Positions 1-8,165 of a stretch of DNA of 14,069 bases are shown here, in pieces. The notes beneath the pieces were generated by a model that saw nothing but the letters and a program-made list of their open reading frames with translations, had not been told where the DNA came from and ran no database searches. The number at the start of each line of letters is the position of its first letter. The first letter of the stretch is position 1. A program made the translations under genes and the position numbers. The DNA is from Circinella umbellata (lineage: Eukaryota; Mucoromycota; Mucoromycetes; Mucorales; Lichtheimiaceae), in the NCBI GenBank assembly GCA_025093555.1, contig JAIWNF010000187.1:1-14069 (forward strand), read 5' to 3'.

Positions 1-1
1 T

Positions 2-1027
2 ATTTTAGATGGGCATGATTCAAGAATTAACTATACTGATACAGATTTAGATAGGTCACGGTTATATTCTTATAAATTTAAAAAAAATGGATTACGTACT
101 CAATTTGCTGCTGATATTAATGATATGATACTTTTTATATCAAAAAGTGAATTTTGTGCAGATAGTTCTGATGGTAGTATGTTTTTAAATATGAAACTTT
201 ATAATAAAATGAATCCAAATGATACTTTAGCAGTTGATGGTGGATATACTTTATTTATAACACAATTTATTGAACTTGCTAATGAAAAAGGTTATGAATT
301 TAATAATGATAATTTTGTTTATCCAATCCGCAAAAATATAAATGAAAATTTGACTATTACAGAAGAACATTTTAATAATACATTTGGAAGTTTTAGAACT
401 AAAATTGAAAATCAATTTTCTGAAATTGATAATAAATTTTATCGTTTTAATAATAATAAGTCAATTGTAAAAATAGATAATGTTAAGTATTATAATCTCC
501 AATTCCGTGTAGCCTGTTTATTAAAGAATATTAAAAAATTTGTTGAATTATTTAATATTCCTATTTTGCCACATCATAAATTATGGCACAGTAATAACTT
601 TGAGTTTCCTGTTGAAAAAAAGTTAATTGATATAGTTGTTAGTAATAATAAACAGAATAAAGATAAATTTGATAGAATGATGCAGCTACAAAATAATTTA
701 CTAAATTTGACTATATCAAATAATATAATGGCTATAGATGAAACTGAATCTAATTATTCAGAAAATAATGAAAGTGATAATGATGTACCTAATTTTAATG
801 AACGTACTAGAAAAAGAAGAAGAAATATAAAAGGAAAACAGCGTTCAACTGCATCATATGAAATAGAAAGTATTATTGGACATAAAAAAGAAAATAACAC
901 ATATTTATTTCAGGTAAAATGGGTTGGATATAGCAATGATGATAATAGTTGGATATCTATTGATATGTTTAATCAAAAAGATTTATTAAAAGCATATATT
1001 GAAGAACATAGTCTAGGCATATTATAA
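2..1027 (+). CDS. DDE_Tnp_4 (Harbinger/IS5-like) transposase with C-terminal chromodomain, 5'-partial
   Basis: The frame is open from base 2, so the start lies outside the window; the ATG at 125 is internal. The translation has the spacing of a DDE_Tnp_4 nuclease. The first Asp is in LDGHDSRI (bases 8-10), the second in LAVDGGY (bases 236-238), and the Glu in FRTKIENQF (bases 407-409), preceded by the typical FNNTFGSFR stretch. After an acidic linker and a basic patch rich in Arg/Lys (counting from the ATG at 125, about residues 228-240, a likely nuclear signal) comes a chromodomain at residues 245-295, with Y245, W266 in KWVGY and W276 in NSWIS as probable cage aromatics. Known of the families: the DDE core cuts and joins transposon ends, and chromodomains bind methylated histone H3, so integration may be directed to heterochromatin (inference). 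The gene is intronless and very AT-rich. It ends 23 bp from the stop of a convergent gene, probably the second gene of the same element. The domain call is strong; the Harbinger versus other IS5-like assignment is less so. Confidence 0.85.
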   Translation: MLDGHDSRINYTDTDLDRSRLYSYKFKKNGLRTQFAADINDMILFISKSEFCADSSDGSMFLNMKLYNKMNPNDTLAVDGGYTLFITQFIELANEKGYEFNNDNFVYPIRKNINENLTITEEHFNNTFGSFRTKIENQFSEIDNKFYRFNNNKSIVKIDNVKYYNLQFRVACLLKNIKKFVELFNIPILPHHKLWHSNNFEFPVEKKLIDIVVSNNKQNKDKFDRMMQLQNNLLNLTISNNIMAIDETESNYSENNESDNDVPNFNERTRKRRRNIKGKQRSTASYEIESIIGHKKENNTYLFQVKWVGYSNDDNSWISIDMFNQKDLLKAYIEEHSLGIL

Positions 1028-1050
1028 ATAATTTTTATGGAAGAATATTG

Positions 1051-1524
1051 TTAAAGCATAAGAAAAAGGGATTTCCTATTGTAATTTTTATAGGTTTTCT
1101 TTTTTTTTTTTTTTGGTTTGACATTTTGTATATCTCTTCTAGATTTATCTTCTTTTTCAATTTTCTTTTTAACTATTTTTTCATTTTTTTTTCTTTTTTC
1201 TGGAATATGGTTTGGATTATGTATTCGACAAACATATTCACTTTTATTGCCTTTTTTGGTTATTTTTTTCCCACAAAACTTACCATCATTTTTTCCTCGT
1301 TTAAACTTATGAGTACAAAAATTATCATCCATTGATAGATTGAGGAAATGATCAGAAGAGAAAATATTTTTTATTTTATTATTTAATTTTTTTTTTATTT
1401 TTTCAATAATGTTTTCTTCTATAAAATGGTCAAATTCATAATCCATAAAGATATCTATTTCTTTGCGTAAATTCTTTTGAAGTTTAATATGATTAAGTGG
1501 AAGATAATCATTAATTGCGACCAT
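1051..1524 (-). CDS. Small basic protein with C/C/C/H zinc-type motif, likely accessory gene of the DDE-chromodomain element
   Basis: This intact 157-codon frame starts at the ATG complementary to 1522-1524. The N-terminal 60 residues are helix-prone and charged. Residues 70-102 hold C70, C84, C99 and H102 (spacing C-x13-C-x14-C-x2-H) around KRGKNDGKFCGKK, and the last 50 residues are almost pure Lys/Glu/Arg (a KKKKKK run near 138-143). The G-x2-C pattern inside a Cys/His cluster resembles small zinc-binding motifs I know from giant-virus and early-diverging fungal proteins (recalled resemblance, not searched). The Lys-rich tail suggests DNA or RNA binding and nuclear location (inference). 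Harbinger-type elements often carry a second, DNA-binding gene beside the transposase; its convergent placement, shared AT richness and 23-bp gap fit that role, though no Myb/SANT fold is visible. A host gene is less likely. Base composition alone could keep such an AT-rich frame open, but the Cys/His motif argues for coding. Confidence 0.6.
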   Translation of the reverse strand: MVAINDYLPLNHIKLQKNLRKEIDIFMDYEFDHFIEENIIEKIKKKLNNKIKNIFSSDHFLNLSMDDNFCTHKFKRGKNDGKFCGKKITKKGNKSEYVCRIHNPNHIPEKRKKNEKIVKKKIEKEDKSRRDIQNVKPKKKKKKTYKNYNRKSLFLML

Positions 1525-1656
1525 TATAAAATTGATTAAATCTTTTGATGATTTTATTTTTCTTAAAAAATAAAATTCAATTTTATAAACATTTTAAATT
1601 TTTGTTACCAACAAAAAATTTGTCACGAATAGTTTTTGTGTAAAAACAGTTGGTAA
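1525..1656. repeat. AT-rich flank with inverted repeat, possible right end of the DDE-chromodomain element
   Basis: TTACCAAC at 1605-1612 and its reverse complement GTTGGTAA at 1649-1656 bracket a 36-bp AT-rich spacer. Immediately after 1656 the composition changes and a retrotransposon gag frame begins. The junction is therefore a candidate element end or insertion point. The matching left end lies outside the window, so neither a terminal inverted repeat nor a target duplication can be confirmed. Confidence 0.35.
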
Positions 1657-2435
1657 TGCATGTGCGCCGTACTAAAGGTGATGAAAATCCAATGGTTTGG
1701 CTCCGTAAGGTTAAACGTTTGTGGTTGAGAGGGAATTTCTCAGACGAAGAAGTGTTATTGATTGCAGCATCTAACTTGACTGGTCAAGCCGAACTTTGGT
1801 AGGTGCCCTTGGAAGAAACTATTGTTACCTGGGAAGCGTTTGAAGATGCGTTCAAATCAAGATTTATTTCGGTGGAACATCACGAAGCTTGGTGGTCGAA
1901 AATTGAAGCTGTTAAACAAGAGCACCATGAATCAGTGGAAGATGTCTCTTTCAAATTACAAGAATTGTTTCCTTTAGTAGGACCAATCACCGAAATTTTT
2001 CAAGTACATTATTTCACTCGCACAATTAGCCCTAATATCGCGTACCATATGAAGGGATCCGGCGTTTCCATGTCATGGAAAGAAGCTGTAAACAGAGCCG
2101 TACGGATAGAAAATGCACAGAAGAAGTATTTAGATGGTCAAGAAAACATTCAAGGTCGCAGTAAGGAAGGTAGCCACCATGTAGCAATCGGGATACCCAA
2201 ATCCACAGTAACTACAATAACGCCAGAAGATTCTGCTTTACAAACCCAAACGTTATTGTCACAAGTCACCGAAAGCCTCCGTGCTTTACAACTACAGCTT
2301 GGTCCTTCTTCTCATGCCAACAACAGGATTCTACCACCAAACTATCCTCCAAGGCCACCACCAAAATGTTGGAATTGCGGCCAAGATGGTCATATATCAA
2401 GTCGCTGTCCCACACAAAGTAATCAAGTTATCTGA
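1656..2435 (+). pseudogene. Ty3/gypsy gag: capsid-type Retrotrans_gag domain and CCHC zinc knuckle
   Basis: The frame reads from about 1656 through an in-frame TAG at 1800-1802 to a TGA at 2433-2435. Before the TAG lies PMVWLRKVKRLWLRGNFSDE and then GQAELW; after it come TWEAFEDAFKSRFI and SVEDVSFKLQELF. This is the Retrotrans_gag pattern, in which a Trp pair (A..WW) precedes a conserved W..F...F. The TAG falls exactly on the second Trp of that pair, so TGG to TAG is the likely lesion. A single retroviral-type zinc knuckle, CWNCGQDGHISSRC (C-x2-C-x4-H-x4-C), occupies about 2368-2409 and would bind element RNA during particle assembly. The N-terminus is missing. After the knuckle the coding sense continues one frame back (RPGKWQQTPVKG), so the TGA at 2433 reflects a one-base loss and not a natural gag end. 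Confidence 0.85.
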
Positions 2436-2948
2436 GACCAGGGAAATGGCAACAGACGCCAGTAAAGGGTGATACTGTCGTCTATAATGAAGTGATGCCC
2501 AAAATCGAGAAGCAAAGTATAACGCAAGAGGTGCCCAAGATAGGTCCAAGACAATTACCCAAGATCAACCTGGTAGAAGCAGCGCAGGTGAATGCCGTAG
2601 AAAAAAGAAGAAGAGTTGTTTCAGATACATCGATAACGAATGTTCGTGCAAGAAAACGACCAGACAATACTTCTTTTAAATTACCTTTATTAAATCAACA
2701 GCCAGTGGTTGAGTCATCTTCCAAACAGCCAATATCAGTGACACCTCAAGTAAAAATCAAGAAGGTTCCGAATAAAAGACAAGCCCCAAGGAAACTACCT
2801 ATTGAAGTAGAAAAACCAGACGTTTGGGAAACTCTAAAAAGACTTGATGCCGGTTTAAGTGTCGCTCAATGGCTAGCGCTAGATAAAAAGGCATACGTTG
2901 ACGTCCAGGATGGTCTGAAATACTTGCATGGTCGCCGTCAAGCTAGCA

Positions 2949-2956
2949 GTAATCAA
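2949..2956. repeat. Target-site duplication, left copy (8 bp)
   Basis: GTAATCAA lies immediately outside the left TIR and is identical to 4869-4876. It belongs to the retrotransposon coding frame, with CAA at 2954-2956 being the last uninterrupted codon. Confidence 0.93.
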
Positions 2957-2968
2957 TAGCGTTCTTCA
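2957..2968. repeat. Left terminal inverted repeat of the hAT-like element
   Basis: TAGCGTTCTTCA is the exact reverse complement of 4857-4868. It begins with the TAGNG consensus of hAT ends. The TAG also creates the stop codon that ends the upstream retrotransposon frame at 2957-2959. Confidence 0.93.
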
Positions 2969-3114
2969 CGGATCGGATCGGATCAGATGATAGGGCTATC
3001 CGCATCCGCATCCGCAAATACGGATGCGGATGCGGATACGGATACGGATGTTCGGATGCGGATGCGGATACGGATACGGATGTTCGGATGCGGATGCGGA
3101 TGCAGATCGGATGG
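2969..3114. repeat. Left subterminal GGATGC/GGATAC hexamer array with an 18-bp hairpin
   Basis: The array is made almost only of CGGATG, CGGATA and CGGATC hexamers. A 32-bp block (CGGATG twice, CGGATA twice, CGGATG, TT) is duplicated in exact tandem at 3021-3052 and 3053-3084. TATCCGCATCCGCATCCG at 2997-3014 pairs perfectly with 3021-3038 across a 6-nt loop. The position just inside the TIR suggests transposase-binding sites, by analogy with Ac-type subterminal repeats. Confidence 0.85.
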
Positions 3115-4730
3115 GTAGATGAAGTGTGTATATATATTTTTTTTTGGCAGAAATACAGTCGAAGTAGGAAGAACTGTCGTATTGTAGTGAATCAAAGAAA
3201 AGAGTGAAATAATCTATAATAAGTTTTGATTTGGAATGTAAAAAAAGGTATGGATATTGTAAAAATTGTTATCGTGATTGATTTGTCTTTTCGTATATAA
3301 GTATAATATAGCGCGATTGGTTTAGATTGGTTCAGAATAAATAATGTACTTCAAACTGGTTCAAAGAAACAAAATAGAAGCATATTTTAATAAACGATGG
3401 CAATTGTAGAAAAGTACATGGTAATTTTTATTATAAATATAAAAATAAAATAAATAAATCCGTAATGTAAAAGATAATATAGTAGATGAAAGCTTTTTAT
3501 GAAGAGAAATATAAAAAACAGGGAAAGAATAATTTATAAGTAAAGAAAAAAAATTATGTGTGACAGCAAAAAAAAAAAAAGAAAACTAAGCTTCTTCAAT
3601 CAAATCTTCAATACCCCATTTAACACAGTCATCTTCTTTTTTAATAATGGAAAATAATGATCCCAAATGAAACAACTAAGTTTGGTAGTCTTTTTTTTTA
3701 TTATATTATTTTAATCACTCATCATTGTATCTATTTTACACACGAACGGACATGTTCAATAACGCTAATAAGCATCTATTAGCTTAATGATTACAATATT
3801 ACATCTTTGCTCTACTGACTATTGTGGATTGAGTTTATAGACAAATATATTCTTTACAACAATCTACTTATTTACCAATAGATTTTAACAAGTATTTTAT
3901 TTAATCTTGGTCAATAAAACTATCTAATATACACCTTGATAACCCTACAAAACAACTAGCATTACTCAATTTTATTATCAAAGCTCCTTCTTTTTATATA
4001 TCCCTATCTTTGACATAATTGCTTTTATATAACTGGACATTGTGCTTGACGATTGGTAAGTGGTACTACTCTTTCTTTTTACACACATACTCTTTCTCCG
4101 AATTATATTACTATAGTATTTGTTTACTAATGGTGGTAGTATTTTATTTTATTTTTGTTTGAGTAGATTTTATAACTTATGCAAATAATCATTGAAAAAA
4201 AAGTGCTGCGGATATGGGTTGATATTACGGTTTATATACTTGGATTTGGATGATGAATATTTGGATGATGAACATTTGGAATGTACAAAATAGAGAGAGT
4301 ATTGGGGTTTATAATTATATTACATATATCACTATGGTAATACAAATATCAAATAAACTGTTCTAGATGTCTTCTTCAACAATGGTTATTTTTTTTATTT
4401 GCTATTCTTCGTTTTGGAAAGGGACAAATATTAGCATTATTATGAAATAATATAGGAAATGTTGTGACATAAAAAATTGGAGGAATAATATGTTATAAGA
4501 AATATAATGAATAGGGATCAAGTAATAACATTTCAACATCTTTGGGATTAGATCATTTCAAAAAGTTTAGATCTAAAAAGTTTGATGAATCTTCGAGTTG
4601 ATAAAATAATATTTGTCACATTTATTGACTTGCTACACTTACATTAAAAATGCGGCATACTTTTTCAATCCAATATTTTTATGTTTTTTTATAAACACCT
4701 ATAAAAAAACCCATTACCACTTTCAATCTT
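3115..4730. other. Non-coding AT-rich interior of the hAT-like element
   Basis: I see no open frame of useful length and no recognisable protein motif on either strand over these 1.6 kb. The sequence is AT-rich with many short A or T runs. A few 30-codon open stretches (for example the minus strand over 3586-3675) are no longer than expected by chance. No remnant of a hAT transposase (BED finger or C-terminal dimerisation block) could be read. Confidence 0.6.
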
Positions 4731-4856
4731 TCGGATGACTGCATCATCAGATCGGATGATACACCCATCCGCATCTGCATCCGCATCCGTAAAGACCCAT
4801 CCGCATCCGAACTTGCGGATGCGGATGCGGATCGGATGAGCGGATGTCGGATGAGA
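4731..4856. repeat. Right subterminal GGATGC hexamer array with a 12-bp hairpin
   Basis: The same hexamers occur in both orientations. CATCCGCATCCG at 4798-4809 pairs with CGGATGCGGATG at 4816-4827 across AACTTG. Copy order differs from the left array, so the two ends share the motif and not a long terminal repeat. Confidence 0.85.
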
Positions 4857-4868
4857 TGAAGAACGCTA
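4857..4868. repeat. Right terminal inverted repeat of the hAT-like element
   Basis: TGAAGAACGCTA is the exact reverse complement of the left terminus, followed directly by the second copy of the 8-bp duplication. Confidence 0.93.
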
Positions 4869-4876
4869 GTAATCAA
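4869..4876. repeat. Target-site duplication, right copy (8 bp)
   Basis: GTAATCAA is identical to 2949-2956. The retrotransposon frame resumes at CAA 4877-4879. Confidence 0.93.
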
Positions 4877-5502
4877 CAAGTAATGGACGTGAACGTCCTG
4901 AAGGTTGATCCAAGGTCGGAAGATGAAAATCTGAATGGAAATAGTGGTGAGGAAACCGAGTGGGACAGTACGTGGTCTGAGGGATACATTAGTGGCGATG
5001 ATCAAGAAACCGATGAACAAGATAATTATGATTCTGATGACACCAAATACAACTACCCATATGATCTGCAGAATATGAAGAAGAGCATTCCTCTATGCGG
5101 TCCAGTTGTAATTAATGGACAAGTAGTCCAAGCCATATTTGATTCTGGTGCCAGTGTTTCAGTGATAAGTCAATCGTTAGTTGAAAAATTGAACTTGATT
5201 CCGAGTGGTGACAAATTGGCCGTTTCAACTATGGATGAAGAGTCAGACCGAGCTTGTGAAATTGTCAAGAATGTTCCAATACATGTCGCCTGAAAATTCA
5301 GACCAGAACACATGTGCATTGAACCTTCTAATAGACGTGATCTATGTCTCCTTGGCACAACTTGGTTCTGGGCCTACGGTATAACTCGCAAGGTAGAACA
5401 GTCAACAATTATTATTCCAACGAAAAATGGACGTGGTTATGTTGAACTCCAAGCCGATTTTCCAGATGTACCTGTCATTAAGGAAAATCTAAAGAAATTT
5501 TT

Positions 5503-6758
5503 GCAGTCGTCATTGATTTAGATAAGGAAAAACAACAGGGAGAAAATGTTGATAGTAATATAAAAGACAAGAATATTTTACGGTCTTACATCGAAGAAAT
5601 ACCCCATTTGGATGAATCAAGTGAAGAAGAATCAAGTGACAAGAAGTTGCCGCAAGAACTCGAAGACCTATTAGAAAATTTTGAAGAAATATTCTTTGAA
5701 AAAAACAGATTAGGACGAGTGACAACAACTGAACATCACATTCAACCACGCCTGACGTGCCTATAAGGTCAAAACCATTTCGTCTCTCATGGGAAGAAGA
5801 AACACATTTACGAGAAGAGATAAAAACAATGTTGGAACTAGGTTTAATCCGTCCTTCGTCAGGTCGTTATTCATCCCCTGTGTTTTTCGTCCGTAAGGCA
5901 AATAGTAAACTAAGACTGGTAGTAGACTACCGATCGTTGAACAAGCAGTTAGTCGTCGAAAATTACCCACTTCCATATATTGATTCATTGCTAAGTTCGT
6001 TGGTAAGTAACGGTTCCCCTAAATATTTTTTGATGTTGGACGCCGCTCAAGGTTACTGGCAAGTGAAGATGGCAGACGATTCAATAGAGAAAACGTGTTT
6101 TATTTGTTGTGCAGGGACTTTCGTCTTCAATGTTATGCCTTTTGGTTTAGCATCGGCAGCCGCCACTTTCCAACGTATGATGACCAATCTATTATCGTCC
6201 TATATTGGGAATTTCGTACAAGTTTTCATAGACGACATCATCGTTTATTCCGTTTCTCTCGAAGAACATTGTCGACATTTACAGTTAGTATTTGATGCTT
6301 GCCGTTCAGTGAACCTCCAGTTGCGTCAAGAGAAGTGCATGTTCGCTGCAACTAAGGTAGAGTACTTAGGTCATACCGTTTCGTCCGCTGGTGTTGAACC
6401 AAACAAGAAAAACGTAGAGAAATTGTTAACTATGAAGGCACCAGTTGATCAGAAGGGCATACGTTCAGTGCTGGGAATGGCTGGTTTTTATCATCGTTTT
6501 GTTCCATTGTACGCAGATGTGGCTGAACTGTTGACAAGACTCTTGAAAAAAGAAAAAGAATTCGCGTGGGGAAAAGAACAAGAAAAAGCTTTTCTCGCCC
6601 TCAAGCAAGCTTTAACACAGCCACCTATGCTTTCATTTTCCGACCGTCACCAAAAACAAATATTAACAACGGATGGTTCCAGTCAAGGCTTATCAGCTAT
6701 TTTGTCGCAAGTTCCCATCGACAGTGGTCAAGAAACTGTAGTCGCGTATGCATCAAGA
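5503..6758 (+). pseudogene. Ty3/gypsy reverse transcriptase and truncated RNase H
   Basis: An acidic linker is open at 5503-5750 (ending TTTEHHIQPR). After a one-base slip at 5751-5752 the frame continues from 5757 with VPIRSKPFRLSWEEE, the standard entry to Ty3 RT. Visible RT motifs, counted from the Val codon at 5757: D95 in LDAAQGYWQ, MPFGLASAAATFQ, the catalytic FIDD at residues 157-160 (bases 6225-6236), LRQEKC and VEYLGHTVS. The connection follows (GFYHRFVP...FAWGKEQEKAF), and RNase H begins with D306 in LTTDGSSQGLSAILSQ. It is cut after AYASR at base 6758, before the remaining acidic residues and the whole integrase. The RT core itself has no stop codon. The role was reverse transcription of element RNA in cytoplasmic particles. 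The sequence that follows is non-homologous and carries the start of transposase copy 1. Confidence 0.92.
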
Positions 6759-6808
6759 GTGGATCGCCAAATCATCATTGCTTCATTATCTATTATTTTA
6801 TTCTTACC

Positions 6809-8080
6809 ATGCGTCCATTATACACAAAAAGATGCCCACATTGTTTCCTTCCAAAGAAACAAGCTGAACTTGATGCTCATATTATCCAATGTGGTATGTT
6901 TATAGATTAATATTAGTAATCATCTACGTAGTTTAAATACTTACCTTTTTAAAATATCGCTTTATATGTAGAACAACGTCGTAGAAGCCATTCAGTGATG
7001 ACCCACAGACAAGCTCGTGCAGGTATTTCTGACAGCCAGACTTACATTGATGATCATATGGATACCACTGAGTATGATTATGGTGGCCCAGAACAGCCTT
7101 ATGTTGGTCAAGTCAGTAATGATGGTAATCAAACTAATCAGGAAGCCATTTTCGATGAAGAAGGAATGGATGAGGATGTTAGCCATACAACTAGATTTCA
7201 ATTACCTGGTGCTCCAGAAGAGGAAAACAGCGTTGATGATTATGCAACTGATGACAATTACGAAAGTGATGAAGAGGAAGACGACGATGACGGTCAGCAA
7301 AGAAGTTTCGAGACTGAGCAGCATATAGATGAGTTCTATAGAGACGCTGATGGAAATTATGTCGATCCATGGACCCTTGAAATGCCACCATGTACCACTG
7401 TCCCCATTGATTACATTGAATATGGTCAAGCACCTTTGGATACACATGAAGAAATAAGCTTCGAGATCTATAGCTGGATACAAGATCATAATGTCAGTAG
7501 AGCTGGTCATGAAGATTTAATCAAGCTATTGAATAAGTGAATCAAGAGTGAGGAAGGTTTTGGTAAGTAAATATACATAACACAATTATATAATTCATGA
7601 AAGAGTTGTTATTAAAAGAAAAACAGGCAAAGTACCTTTATATAATCCTAAAAAATGTGAATCACATCTGGATAAGATGTTTAATCTTGAAGAAACTAAA
7701 TACCGTATGTGTCCCGATGGTTGTCGACTTTTCCCAGAAAATTCAAAAGCTCCTTGCTCTTGTGGTAAACCCCAATTCAAAAATAGAAAACCTATAAAAA
7801 CTATGTCATATTTCCCACTCGCAAAACAACTGTCAGCATTTGTTGCAGACAAAAACACATGTAACTTACTTTTGGAAACCCACGAACCATCCGAAGAAGG
7901 TGCATTAGAGGATATTTTCGATGGAAAAGTATTCCGTGATCGTAAACAAGAATTATTCCCTAACATCCTTGATATTCCCGTTTCATTATTTATCGATGGA
8001 TTCAGTGCATTTAAAGGAAGTAACAGTTCAAAGATGACAATTCTGCATGTTGTTGTATTAGGTTTGCCGGCTCAAGAAAG
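6809..8080 (+). pseudogene. Tnp2/CACTA-like transposase, copy 1: 5' half only
   Basis: Exon 1 at 6809-6893 encodes a C-x2-C...H...C finger (CPHC then AHIIQC) and is 85 nt, exactly the length of exon 1 in copy 2. The GTATGT...TAG intron 6894-6971 sits at the same phase-1 position. Exon 2 continues as EQRRRSHSVMTHRQ, then a long acidic region (DDYATDDNYESDEEEDDDDG), VDPW, and FEIYSWIQDHNVSR, all alignable with copy 2 at roughly half identity. A TGA at 7538-7540 falls where copy 2 has Trp (LNEW), and about 60 nt that follow do not align well; a GTAAGT donor at 7563 and a CAG acceptor at 7626 would be phase-consistent but are unproven. Homology resumes with PLYNPKKCESHLDKMFNLEE, CSCGKPQF and FIDGFSAFKGS, which contains the first catalytic Asp. 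It stops at LGLPAQER, at the GTAA donor that copy 2 also uses. No later exons follow, so the second Asp and the Glu are missing and the gene is dead. Confidence 0.82.
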
Positions 8081-8165
8081 GTAATTATTTTTTGCTTCAT
8101 AATAATAAACAGATTATCTATGATGTATTATATATAGTATTTAATAATTAGTTAAATATATCACC

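Larger units (their letters stand above)
2957..4868. mobile_element. Non-autonomous hAT-like DNA transposon (1,912 bp) inserted in the retrotransposon
   Basis: The ends are perfect 12-bp inverted repeats: TAGCGTTCTTCA at 2957-2968 and TGAAGAACGCTA at 4857-4868. They are flanked by a perfect 8-bp direct repeat GTAATCAA at 2949-2956 and 4869-4876. An 8-bp duplication and TIRs of the TAGNG type are hallmarks of the hAT superfamily. Just inside both ends are dense GGATGC-type hexamer arrays, as expected of subterminal transposase-binding repeats. The interior has no coding frame of useful length, so movement would depend on a hAT transposase supplied elsewhere. Taking out the element and one duplication copy puts the flanking retrotransposon halves in the same frame, which independently fixes the boundaries. 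The perfect TIRs and duplication suggest a fairly recent insertion. Confidence 0.92.
2432..5502 (+). pseudogene. Ty3/gypsy gag-pol linker and aspartic protease, split by the 2957-4868 insertion
   Basis: Two blocks in the same frame: 2432-2956 (basic linker ending GLKYLHGRRQASSNQ) and 4877-5502 (acidic linker, then protease). The protease has FDSGASVSVIS with the catalytic Asp codon at 5141-5143 and the C-terminal LCLLGTTWFW segment near 5345-5375, which matches the (I/L)LG motif of retropepsins. It would act as a dimer to mature the polyprotein. A TGA at 5291-5293 interrupts KNVPIHVA/KFRPEHMCIEP, a region otherwise conserved in form, so it is a lesion. The frame is lost at the T5 run at 5498-5502; one extra T would continue it as KFFAVVIDLDKEKQQ. 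Because the insertion duplicated 8 bp, removing insert plus one duplication joins CAA to CAA in phase. Confidence 0.85.
1657..6758 (+). mobile_element. Degraded Ty3/gypsy LTR-retrotransposon fragment, interrupted by a hAT-like element
   Basis: The order gag (Retrotrans_gag, CCHC knuckle), aspartic protease, reverse transcriptase, RNase H is that of Ty3/gypsy internal regions. The 5' edge lacks an LTR and primer-binding site and starts inside gag; the 3' edge is lost inside RNase H, just after AYASR at about 6758. There is no integrase and no LTR in the window. The element is split by the 2957-4868 insertion; without it the internal region would be about 3.2 kb. Reading frames are broken by at least three one-base shifts (near 2432, 5498-5503 and 5751) and by stop codons at 1800-1802 (TAG) and 5291-5293 (TGA). 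It is non-functional as assembled. Confidence 0.9.

Noticed and set aside
1048..1335. Phe-rich 95-codon + strand frame
   Set aside because: It is the complement of the Lys-rich minus-strand gene; its residues only mirror poly-A/T content and show no motif.
2983..3195. Minus-strand frame with alternating Arg/Ile and Ser/Ala/Asp runs, and a similar one at 4679-5020
   Set aside because: These are translations of the hexamer arrays; a hexamer repeat stays open by periodicity and does not indicate a protein.
3586..3675. Minus-strand open stretch ending WGIEDLIEEA in the hAT-like interior, preceded by a possible TTAG acceptor
   Set aside because: It is only about 29 codons, has no linked upstream exon that can be recognised, and is within chance expectation.
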